From NCBI GenBank assembly GCA_964471755.1, contig CAYYJM010000024.1, positions 1 through 38,406 of the forward strand: DNA of 38,406 nucleotides, read 5' to 3'. Every line of letters begins with the position of its first letter. Positions within the stretch are counted from its first letter, which is position 1. The notes beneath the pieces were generated by a model. That model had not been told where the DNA came from. It did no database searches and worked only from the letters and a program-made list of their open reading frames with translations. Position numbers and translations under genes: made by a program. The stretch comes from CAYYJM01 sp964471755 (GTDB lineage Bacteria; Planctomycetota; Planctomycetia; Gemmatales; Gemmataceae). Below, in pieces: positions 16,901-25,922 of the stretch.

Positions 16901-17833
16901 ATCTGCGGACTGTGGATTCGTTCACCGGAGCGATTCTGTGGGAATTCGATCCCGGTCTGGCCCTGGTCGAGGATGCCGGCCTCGACTTCGTGGCCGGCGA
17001 GTCGCGTGTCTTCGTGCGCTCGCCGGGTCGCTGGGTTCTGCTCGATGCCGTCACCGGCCGGATTCTTCGCGAAGGTTCCGCACCGGAGGATGGTCCCGAT
17101 GAGTTGCGTCTGCTCGACGACCGGCGCGGTCTGCTCGTCGCCGAGCGTCGGTCGGTCGAACTGCTCGACCTGACGACCGGAACCCGGATCTGGTCGTGGG
17201 ACGTGCCTGCGGTGACGACCAGCCGTCACGAGCCGAATCGNNNNNNNNNNGCCGGTCAACATCGGCCACGAACTTCACCGCCTGGAACTGCGCACCGGCC
17301 AGCCGCAGAGCGCCCTGCCGCGTCTGCTGCGGGCCGAGCCGTTCGATTTGTCCAGCGGTCGAGTTCTGGGCAATTCCGTCTTTCTCCTCGAAGGAACCGA
17401 CCTGGTCGCACGAAGTACCCTGGACGCCGCCGTGCGCTGGCGTCAGCCGCTGCCGGTCGGCCCGGCGACCCATCGATGCGACCTCGTCGGCGACGAGGTT
17501 CTGGTTATGCCGGCGGCCGTTCGGGTGGAAGGGACGGAATTCCATTGTCTCTTCGGCACTCTAGAATGGAAGATGAAGTATCCGCCGACCGCTGGCTTCG
17601 GGACGCCGACCTCGATTCTGCGTCTGGATGCGACGACGGGGAACCCGGCCCGGCTGGAGATTCCGTTTCGCTCGGCTCCCCGGTTCACCTGGAGCTGGCG
17701 ACCGGGCTTGCGGCCGTATCTGCGACCGCAGTTCACCCCGTTCCGGGGGGCGGAAGCGGGCGAGATGCATCTGTTGCCCACGCTCGACGGCTGGCGGTTG
17801 GTGCTGGGGGCGCGCTGCTGGAACCTGAAATAG
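13975..17833 (+). CDS. Large secreted PQQ-type beta-propeller repeat protein (interrupted by assembly gap)
   Basis: About 1286 residues after joining the two sides of the N run. A short hydrophobic N terminus (MSVTTCVLMLLLSA) is a probable signal. The body carries repeated PQQ/BamB-like blade motifs of the form (L/V)D..TG...W: VDLATGECRDL (~315), LDALSGQRVWG (~502), LDPRTGTAYWE (~561), VDAATGQLADG (~642), TVDSFTGAILWEF (~979), LDAVTGRILRE (~1022) and LDLTTGTRIWSW (~1063). The frame before the gap (codon starts at 1 modulo 3) continues after it in the next frame (PVNIGHELHRLELRTG..., ending ARCWNLK at 17833). The frame shift is therefore a product of the 10-N filler. It is divergent from the oxidase operon and 48 bases before the MoxR gene. 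Such propellers bind partners in the envelope; no enzyme motif seen. Confidence 0.8.
17241..17250. other. Assembly gap (10 N) inside the PQQ-type gene
   Basis: Ten undetermined bases. Coding sense continues on both sides but in different frames, so the true missing length is not 10. If the gene is intact it must be a multiple of three. Confidence 0.97.
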
Positions 17834-17834
17834 G

Positions 17835-17850
17835 CCCCGGTCCACCGGGG
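17835..17850 (+). terminator. Short GC hairpin between PQQ-type gene and MoxR gene
   Basis: CCCCGG-TCCA-CCGGGG forms a perfect 6-bp stem two bases after the preceding stop. No T tract follows, so this may be a weak terminator, an RNA processing or stability element, or chance in GC-rich DNA. Confidence 0.25.
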
Positions 17851-17881
17851 ACGATGCGGGTCGGGCCGAAATGGGGACGCC

Positions 17882-19117
<1,236 letters not shown>

Positions 19118-19130
19118 CGGAGCCCAAAGT

Positions 19131-19487
19131 ATGGCCGGGGACATTCATCGCATCGGCGGCGCGAACGTGGAGAACCTGCGGCTGAAAGCCCGCGAGTTGC
19201 AGCTTGATCCACCGGGCATCTCCGTTATCCAGACCGATACTCCTGAGGAGGCGGCGTTTCAGATGCGGCAGACGTTTCCGACCATCGATGCGATTCAGGA
19301 GGCGTCTCACCGAATTGGCTCGGCATCGATCGCGGCGATCCGCGCTGTCGGGTTTGACGTGATCGCGGTGCCGTCGCGGAATCTTCCCAACCATTATCGG
19401 ATCATCCACCCGGACGGCGCGGCCGGTTTTACCGACGAGAACCTGGCCCGACTCGCCGAGACGTTCACGGAAACGGAAGTGGAGTGA
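19131..19487 (+). CDS. Conserved-looking small protein of unknown function between MoxR and DUF58
   Basis: The 118-residue soluble protein has no signal peptide or membrane helix. Its sequence has an alternating helix/strand character with an Ile/Val-rich core (SIAAIRAVGFDVIAVPS) and the segment NHYRIIHPDGAAGFTDENLARLAE near the C terminus. It starts 13 bases after the MoxR stop and is followed three bases later by another small unknown gene, for which its last codons supply GGAG. Third positions are visibly richer in A/T than in the flanking genes, which suggests later arrival in the operon. I do not recognise the family. A two-gene toxin/antitoxin or immunity-type pair is conceivable but has no motif support. 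Confidence 0.75.
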   Translation: MAGDIHRIGGANVENLRLKARELQLDPPGISVIQTDTPEEAAFQMRQTFPTIDAIQEASHRIGSASIAAIRAVGFDVIAVPSRNLPNHYRIIHPDGAAGFTDENLARLAETFTETEVE

Positions 19488-19490
19488 GCC

Positions 19491-19823
19491 ATGATCGAGG
19501 CCGTGCTTCTAAACCGCAACCAGGTCATGGTCGGTCGGCTTCACCTGCGGGAAGAGGTCGATGGGCGCTATCTCGGCACCGTCGATCTCGAACCGATGCC
19601 CGCCGAACTCCGACAGCTCTTCGAGGAGTTCGAGTCCCTGGTTTCCGATCAGATCTTCAACCTCGCCGACGAGGTTCAGGATCGGATCGACACGTTCGGG
19701 CTACAGGTCGGCTTCACCGATGGCCCGACGGTGCCGGTGCGGGACGTGCAGATCTCGCCCAGCAATGGTAGAGTGGTACTCCGCCTGTCGGCCCCGATTC
19801 CACAGCCGACACCGGAGAGGTGA
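19491..19823 (+). CDS. Small acidic protein of unknown function between MoxR and DUF58
   Basis: The 110-residue, acidic, apparently cytoplasmic protein starts MIEAVLLNRNQVMVGRL. It contains a helical stretch (about 35-65, AELRQLFEEFESLVSDQIFNLADEVQDRID) between beta-rich ends. GGAG of the preceding gene's end serves as ribosome binding site. Its own last codons contain GGAGAGG for the DUF58 gene, which starts four bases after its stop. The spacing ties it into the operon and probably to the preceding small gene as a pair. No known family recognised and no catalytic motif seen. Confidence 0.75.
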   Translation: MIEAVLLNRNQVMVGRLHLREEVDGRYLGTVDLEPMPAELRQLFEEFESLVSDQIFNLADEVQDRIDTFGLQVGFTDGPTVPVRDVQISPSNGRVVLRLSAPIPQPTPER

Positions 19824-19827
19824 ACGC

Positions 19828-20751
19828 ATGGCACAGACACCCGACCCGCGTACCGACGACGCCCGAAAGTACCTCGACCCGGTCGCCCTCGCCTCGGTGC
19901 GCGGCCTGGAACTCCAGGCTCGTCTCATCGTCGAGGGCTATCTCTCCGGCCTGCACAAGAGCCCCTACCACGGCTTCTCCGTCGAGTTCGCCCAGCACCG
20001 CGAATACGTTCCGGGCGACGATCTCAAGCACCTCGACTGGAAGGTCTACAGCCGCACCGGCCGATTCTATCTCAAGCAGTACGAGGAAGAGACGAACCTC
20101 GCCCTCTGGCTCCTCGTCGATACCAGCGAGTCGATGACCTACGGCTCGGGCAAGGTCCGCAAGTTCGACTACGCCGCCATGGCCGCCGCCGCCCTCGCCT
20201 ACCTGACCCTCCATCAGCAGGACTCCGTCGGCGTCGTCACCTACGACGACGCCGTCCGTCAGTTCCTTCGCCCGTCGAGCCAGTCGTCGCACCTGAAACA
20301 GGTCGTCGCCCTGCTCAACAAGGGCCCCGGCAAGGGCCGTACGAAGCTCGCACCGATCTTCCACGACCTGGCCGAGCGCATCTCGCGGCGTGGCATCGTC
20401 GTCGTCCTGAGTGATCTGTTCGACGATCCCGAGGATCTGCTGGCGGGCCTGCGTCACCTGCGCTTCAAGCGTCACGAGGCGGTCGTCATGCAGGTACTGG
20501 ACCGGGCCGAGGTCGAGTTTCCGTTCCAGGATTCGACCCTGTTCCGCGGCCTGGAACAGGAGCCCGAGCTGCTCACCGATCCGCGGGCCCTCCGCGAGGG
20601 CTACCTCGAACAGATGCGGGCCCATGCCGAGGCGATCCAGCGCGGTTGCCTGATGCAGAACGTCGATTTCCTGCAACTGCGGACGGATCAATCCCTGGGT
20701 GTGGTCCTGGCCGGCTACCTGGCCAGCCGACTGGCCCGTTCGCACTCGTAA
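19828..20751 (+). CDS. DUF58 protein with VWA-like metal site
   Basis: The 307-residue soluble protein carries the DUF58 signature: GFSVEFAQHREYVPGDDLKHLDWKVYSRTGRFYLKQYEEE (about 49-88). A VWA-type MIDAS motif DTSES (Asp98, Ser100, Ser102) follows, with a later LSDLFDD segment that would complete the metal site. Length is normal. The ATG is seven bases after GGAGAGG, and the gene lies four bases after the preceding one. DUF58 proteins are regularly encoded beside MoxR ATPases and BatA-type VWA membrane proteins, as here. They are thought to be MoxR clients or adaptors; the exact job is unknown. Confidence 0.93.
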   Translation: MAQTPDPRTDDARKYLDPVALASVRGLELQARLIVEGYLSGLHKSPYHGFSVEFAQHREYVPGDDLKHLDWKVYSRTGRFYLKQYEEETNLALWLLVDTSESMTYGSGKVRKFDYAAMAAAALAYLTLHQQDSVGVVTYDDAVRQFLRPSSQSSHLKQVVALLNKGPGKGRTKLAPIFHDLAERISRRGIVVVLSDLFDDPEDLLAGLRHLRFKRHEAVVMQVLDRAEVEFPFQDSTLFRGLEQEPELLTDPRALREGYLEQMRAHAEAIQRGCLMQNVDFLQLRTDQSLGVVLAGYLASRLARSHS

Positions 20752-20770
20752 GCGGAGCGAGGATTTCGCG

Positions 20771-23700
20771 ATGACCTGGCTGTTCGCAACCATGCTTCCG
20801 CTGGCCGTCCTCTTCGAGACGTGGTGGTCTGCTGCCGCCGTCACCGGCGGAGCCGTCTCCATTCCCATCATCATCCACCTGCTCAATCGACGGCGCTTCA
20901 AGATCGTCGAGTGGGCGGCCATGCGCTTCCTGCTGACGGCCCAGAAGAAGAACACCCGCAAGCTGCGCATCGAACAACTGCTGCTGCTCCTGTGCCGCTG
21001 CCTGGTCATCGCCCTGCTCGCCCTGGCCATGATGGCCGTCACGCCCTGGGCCGAGGCCGGCTGGCGCTGGGCCTTCCCCGATGCGGTCGTCGGCATCCAG
21101 GCCAGTTCCGTCCGCACGCACAAGATCCTCGTCATCGACGGCTCGTTCAGCATGGATCTCAAGCAGGGCGAGCAAACCTGCTTCGCCCGGGCCCTGGAGA
21201 TGGCCCGCAAGGTCGTTCGCGAGAGCCCCGGCGGCGACGCCTTCAGCGTCGTCCTGATGGCCAACCCGCCCCGTCGCATCGTCGGCGAGCCGTCGGAGGA
21301 TGCACGCCGGGTCATCGGCGAGATCGACAAACTGCGTCTGCCGCACGGCACGGCCGATGTCGCCGCCACGCTCAGCAGCGTCGCCGGCCTGCTCGCCTCG
21401 TCGCCGGGCAAGTTCGCCGCCCGCGAGGTCTATTTCTTCACCGATCTGCAAAAATCGACCTGGCTCGCTCCGCAGGCGACCACCCTGACCGGCACCCTGG
21501 AGAAGATCCGCAACGGCCCCCGAGGGCACAGTTCGCTCTACTTCGTCAACGTCAGCACCGCCGAGGGGCCGACCGGCAACCTGGCCGTCACGAACCTGAC
21601 CCTGGGCGACGAGCTGGCCACCACGGGGCGGATCACCACCATCAAGGCGACCCTGCACAACCACGGCACCGACGCCGATGACAAGGTCGTCGCCCTCCTC
21701 GTCGGCAAGGTCCAGGGCGGCTCCGATGGCAAACCCCTGGTGATGAACGAGATCCAGCGGAGCAAGGTTCGCGTCGAACGCAATCAGGAGACGCCGGTCG
21801 CCTTCACCTACAAGTTCCCCGAACCGGGCGACTACGTCCTGCAAATCAAGGTTCTCGGCCGACTCGTGGACGACCGGATCGCTCCGGGCGACAACCTCGC
21901 CCTGGACGACGTTCGCACCGTCGTCGTCACGGTCAAGAAACATCTCCGCGTCCTGCTCATCAACGGCAAGCCGATCGGCGAACCGTTCGATCAGTCCGCC
22001 GAATGGGTTCGCCTCGCACTCAACCCCTTCGGCGAGCAGACGCCGAACCTTGGCCTGATGGAGCCGGTGGTGCTTTCGCCGGATCGGTTCGCCGACGGCG
22101 AGAAGGGCGATCTGTCGTCTTTCGACTGCGTCTTCCTCTGCGATCTACCGTCGCTGAGGCCGACGGAGGGGCGGCGGCTGACCCAGTTCGTTCGCGGTGG
22201 CGGCGGCGTCATCTTCGCTCTCGGCCCGCAGGTGCAGGTCAACGAGTACAACCGCGTCCTGTTCCGCCAGGAGAACAACCCCGTCGCGGCCCTGCTGCCG
22301 GCGAGCCTGCTCAGTCTCCAGAAGGTCGATGCGGACTCCCCCTTCCGGTTCCGCTTCCACCGTGAGGCGGACAGCGATCAGCAGCCGCCGATCAGCGCCT
22401 TCCGGGCGGCGAACGATCAGGCCAGCCTGCTCGCTCCGCGCTTCCAGGCCTTCTTCCAGGTGCGTGAGCCGTCCGCCGGCATCCGCCCACGGCGTGTCCT
22501 CTCCTTCGAGGCGGAGGCCGTTCCCGGCAAGGAGAAGGAGGCCGAGAAGGTCACCCGGCCAACGGGAGGCCCGGCCATCCTGGAGTGGAATCCGCCCGCG
22601 AACGAGGTCCGCAAGCCCGGCGATCCGCCCCTGCCGAGCCGGCTACGCGGCAAGACGGTGCTGATCACCACGCCGGTCAACGCGCAGTGGAGCAACTGGC
22701 CCGCCTCGCCGAGTTTCCCGGCCCTGATGAACGAGCTGGTCCTGTTCGCCGCCGCCGGTCGGCTGCGCGAGCAGGCCGTCGAGGTGGCTCAGCCGCTGGA
22801 ACTCTTCCTCGACACGCCCGATGGCGGCCTGGCCGCGTCGATCGCCACGCCGGACGGCCGCACCGAGTCCGCCCGGACGATCAACCTCGACGACGCCAGC
22901 GTCCTGCGCTACTTCGACACCGACGTGAGCGGTCTGTACCGCGTCACCCTGAATGGCAAGAAGGCCGAGTATCCCTTCGCCGTCAACGTGCCGACCGGCG
23001 GAGTGCCCGCGACCTCGGAAAGCAACCTGACCCCGGCCACCGGCGAGGAGCTGACCGCGACCTATGGCGAGATCAAGGTGGCGACCGACCCGGCGGCCAT
23101 CGTTCGCGATCCGATCGCCGGCAACACGGTCGAGGTGATCTACAACCCCCTCGGCACGACCATCGCCCGCTGGCTGCTGTTCGCCTGTCTGGGTCTGATC
23201 CTCGCCGAGATCGTCATGGCCTGGTTCTTCGGCCATTACAGTCAGGTCGCCCTGATCGACGAGACGAAGCAGCGGCCGCCGGCCTGGCAGACCTGGAGTC
23301 TGCGTCTGGTGCCGGTGCTGCTCCTTGGCGTCGTCGTCGCCATCGGGGCGGTCCTGCTGCACGATGCCGTCACGGGCGACTTCCTCGGCTTCCTGCCGAC
23401 CGATCTGCGACGGGGCGTCGAGGGGCTGTCCGGCGTGCCGGCTCCCGCCGTCGGCGAGGAGAGTCACTGGCGGCTCGAATACACGTCGTATCTGTACGGC
23501 GGCGGCAGCGATCTGTGGCTCGGCGGCGCTCTTGGCCTGGTCGCCATCGCCTTTGTCTGGATGGTCTACCGGCGTGAGGGGCGGAACGTGCGGCCGGTAC
23601 AGCATCTGATCCTGGCGACGCTCCGGCTCGGTCTGCTTCTGCTGATGCTCGCCGTGTTTCTGCCACAACTCCGACTCTGGTTCGAGCGGCAGGGCTGGCC

Positions 23701-25885
23701 GGACGTCGTCGTCCTGATCGACGATTCCCAGAGCATGAGCGCGGTGGACAACCATACCGACACGCGCATTCGCCAGGCGGCCGAGGGGCTGCTCACGGAA
23801 GCGTCGCTGACCGAGGGGGACCGCCTCAAGCTGGGGCAGCTCATCCTCACGCGACCGAGTGCCGACTGGCTCGGCACTCTGTTTCAGCAGAAGAAGGTCC
23901 GCCTGCACGTCTACCACTGCTCGACACGGGCCGAGCGAGTGGCCGACGCCCGGACGGAGGCGGACCTCGATACCGTGCGGCAGGCCATCAACGGACTGCG
24001 TGCCGTCCCGGCCCATGACAGCAGCCAGCTGGGATCGGCCGTGCGTCAGGTCATCAACGACTTCCGTGGCTCGTCGCTGGCGGCGATCGTCATGTTCACC
24101 GATGGCGTCACCACCGAGGGCGAGGATCTGGCCCGCGTCTCGAAGTATTCCCGACAGATGGGCGTGCCGCTCTTCTTCGTCGGTCTCGGAGCCGCTCACG
24201 ATGTCCGCGACGTGCAGTTGCAGGATCTCCAGGTCGAGGACACCTGCTACGTCAACGATCGACTCGTCTTCGAGCTGCGCATCGTGGCCACCGGCTACGA
24301 GCCGATGCGCGTTCCGGTCACCCTGCACGAGAAGGGCAAGGAGGACGCCGAACCGCTCGACCGGCAGATGGTCACGCTCGACGGCTCCGGCAAGCCGGTC
24401 AAGGTTCGCCTGACGCACATCCCCCGGACGGCGGGCGAGAAGATCTACGTCATCAAGACGCCGATCCAGGCCGAGGAAGTCGAGAAGGACAACAACCGGC
24501 TGCAACGGCCGGTCTCCGTGCGCGAGACGAAGCTGATCAAGGTCCTCTACGTCGAGGGCTACCGCCGGTACGAGTACCACTTCATCAAGACGCTGCTGGA
24601 ACGCGAGAGCAATCGGATCAAGGGGAACAAGACGATCGAGCTGAAGGTCTATCTTCAGGACGCCGACCCGGCCCACGCGGCGCAGGACGCCTCAGTCATT
24701 TCGGAGCTGCCGGCCCGCAAGGAGCTGGAAGGCTTCGACGTCGTCCTCCTCGGCGATGTCAATCCACGGCCCAGCGATCCGGCCCGGATGGAAGATTTCC
24801 TCAAGAGCCTGGCCGATTTCGTCCGCGAGAAGGGGGGCGGTCTGCTGGTCATCGCCGGCGAGCGCTATACCCCGCGGGCGTATCAGGGGACGCCGCTGGC
24901 GGCCATCCTGCCAATCGAGCTGCCGGCGGAGGCCCGGCCGCAGGAGGTCGATGTCGCCCTGCTCGACGGCTACCGCCTCGACCTGACGCCGACGGGCCGG
25001 ATGCACCCGATCTTCCGCTTCAGCCCGGAGGAGCGCGAGAACGACGATATCTGGGAGCGGCTCAAGGAGATGTACTGGTACGCTGACAGCTTCACGCCCA
25101 AGCGTGCCGCCGAGATCCTGGCCACTCATCCGAAGATCAAGCTCGTCGGCGACGGCGGCGAGACGGCGGCGAAGCTGCCCCTGGTGTTGCAGCAGTTCGT
25201 CGGCGCGGGCCGATGCATGTTCTTCGGCTTCGACGAAACCTGGCGCTGGGGCTTCCGTACCGACCTCGTCCACTTCAACCAGTTCTGGGTGCAGACGATC
25301 CGCTATCTGTCGCGCAGCCGACTGGGCCGGATCGATCTGCGGCTGGATCGTCAGACGAACTACCGGCGGGGAGAGCCGATCAAGGTGCTGGTGCGGTTCC
25401 CCGACGACGCTCCGCCACCGCCGGATGCCACGGTTGTTGAAGTCATCGTCGAGCGTCGTCTTCCCGGGAAGGGCGAAACGCAGACGCGGACGCTGCAACT
25501 GAGCAAGATCGAGGGAAGCCGGGCGTCCTACGAGGCGGTCCTGACCCAGACGCCGGAGGGGGAGTACAGCTTCTGGCTCTCCCGGCCGGCGGTGCCGGAA
25601 CCTCGACCGCACGCCGAGTGCAAGGTCGTCGCGCCGCCCGGCGAAATGTACGGTCTCCGCCTGAACGAGAGCGAGCTGCAACAGGCGGCGGAGCAGTCCG
25701 GCGGCAAGTACTTCACGCTGGCCGATGCCGACCAGGTGATCGCCGCCCTGCCCGATGGCAACCGGGTCACCCTGGCCTCGACCGGGCCGCCCTGGCTGGT
25801 GTGGACCTACCCGGTGCTGTTCCTCCTGGCCATCGCCCTGCTGACGACGGAATGGCTGTGGCGGAAGCGGCTCAACCTGTTATAG
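20771..25885 (+). CDS. Fused BatA-type and second VWA membrane protein (1704 residues)
   Basis: One uninterrupted frame holds two proteins' worth of domains. Part one (about 1-820) opens with the BatA/aerotolerance N-terminal region (SIPIIIHLLNRRRFKIVEWAAMRFLL, then LLLLCRCLVIALLALAM). It then has a VWA domain with MIDAS DGSFS (Asp123, Ser125, Ser127) and a glutamine-amidotransferase-like fold region. Part two starts after a cluster of four membrane helices (about 800-965). It has a second VWA domain (Asp984, Ser986, Ser988; later MFTDGVTTEG), another amidotransferase-like region (about 1320-1400, GGGLLVIAGE) and a final membrane helix before RKRLNLL. No catalytic Cys of a true amidotransferase was seen. 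It starts 19 bases after DUF58 and is the presumed membrane scaffold or client of the MoxR ATPase. Confidence 0.88.
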   Translation: MTWLFATMLPLAVLFETWWSAAAVTGGAVSIPIIIHLLNRRRFKIVEWAAMRFLLTAQKKNTRKLRIEQLLLLLCRCLVIALLALAMMAVTPWAEAGWRWAFPDAVVGIQASSVRTHKILVIDGSFSMDLKQGEQTCFARALEMARKVVRESPGGDAFSVVLMANPPRRIVGEPSEDARRVIGEIDKLRLPHGTADVAATLSSVAGLLASSPGKFAAREVYFFTDLQKSTWLAPQATTLTGTLEKIRNGPRGHSSLYFVNVSTAEGPTGNLAVTNLTLGDELATTGRITTIKATLHNHGTDADDKVVALLVGKVQGGSDGKPLVMNEIQRSKVRVERNQETPVAFTYKFPEPGDYVLQIKVLGRLVDDRIAPGDNLALDDVRTVVVTVKKHLRVLLINGKPIGEPFDQSAEWVRLALNPFGEQTPNLGLMEPVVLSPDRFADGEKGDLSSFDCVFLCDLPSLRPTEGRRLTQFVRGGGGVIFALGPQVQVNEYNRVLFRQENNPVAALLPASLLSLQKVDADSPFRFRFHREADSDQQPPISAFRAANDQASLLAPRFQAFFQVREPSAGIRPRRVLSFEAEAVPGKEKEAEKVTRPTGGPAILEWNPPANEVRKPGDPPLPSRLRGKTVLITTPVNAQWSNWPASPSFPALMNELVLFAAAGRLREQAVEVAQPLELFLDTPDGGLAASIATPDGRTESARTINLDDASVLRYFDTDVSGLYRVTLNGKKAEYPFAVNVPTGGVPATSESNLTPATGEELTATYGEIKVATDPAAIVRDPIAGNTVEVIYNPLGTTIARWLLFACLGLILAEIVMAWFFGHYSQVALIDETKQRPPAWQTWSLRLVPVLLLGVVVAIGAVLLHDAVTGDFLGFLPTDLRRGVEGLSGVPAPAVGEESHWRLEYTSYLYGGGSDLWLGGALGLVAIAFVWMVYRREGRNVRPVQHLILATLRLGLLLLMLAVFLPQLRLWFERQGWPDVVVLIDDSQSMSAVDNHTDTRIRQAAEGLLTEASLTEGDRLKLGQLILTRPSADWLGTLFQQKKVRLHVYHCSTRAERVADARTEADLDTVRQAINGLRAVPAHDSSQLGSAVRQVINDFRGSSLAAIVMFTDGVTTEGEDLARVSKYSRQMGVPLFFVGLGAAHDVRDVQLQDLQVEDTCYVNDRLVFELRIVATGYEPMRVPVTLHEKGKEDAEPLDRQMVTLDGSGKPVKVRLTHIPRTAGEKIYVIKTPIQAEEVEKDNNRLQRPVSVRETKLIKVLYVEGYRRYEYHFIKTLLERESNRIKGNKTIELKVYLQDADPAHAAQDASVISELPARKELEGFDVVLLGDVNPRPSDPARMEDFLKSLADFVREKGGGLLVIAGERYTPRAYQGTPLAAILPIELPAEARPQEVDVALLDGYRLDLTPTGRMHPIFRFSPEERENDDIWERLKEMYWYADSFTPKRAAEILATHPKIKLVGDGGETAAKLPLVLQQFVGAGRCMFFGFDETWRWGFRTDLVHFNQFWVQTIRYLSRSRLGRIDLRLDRQTNYRRGEPIKVLVRFPDDAPPPPDATVVEVIVERRLPGKGETQTRTLQLSKIEGSRASYEAVLTQTPEGEYSFWLSRPAVPEPRPHAECKVVAPPGEMYGLRLNESELQQAAEQSGGKYFTLADADQVIAALPDGNRVTLASTGPPWLVWTYPVLFLLAIALLTTEWLWRKRLNLL

Positions 25886-25922
25886 TTGAGGAAGATGGCC
25901 GACCCCCTTCGGAGGTGCCGCG

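Noticed and set aside
19131..19823. Reading the two small genes as a toxin/antitoxin pair
   Set aside because: No DNA-binding antitoxin motif, no toxin catalytic motif; only size and tight spacing suggest it.
22643..24676. 677-codon open frame antisense to the double-VWA gene
   Set aside because: No signal peptide, domain or ribosome binding site; the sense frame has clear VWA motifs.
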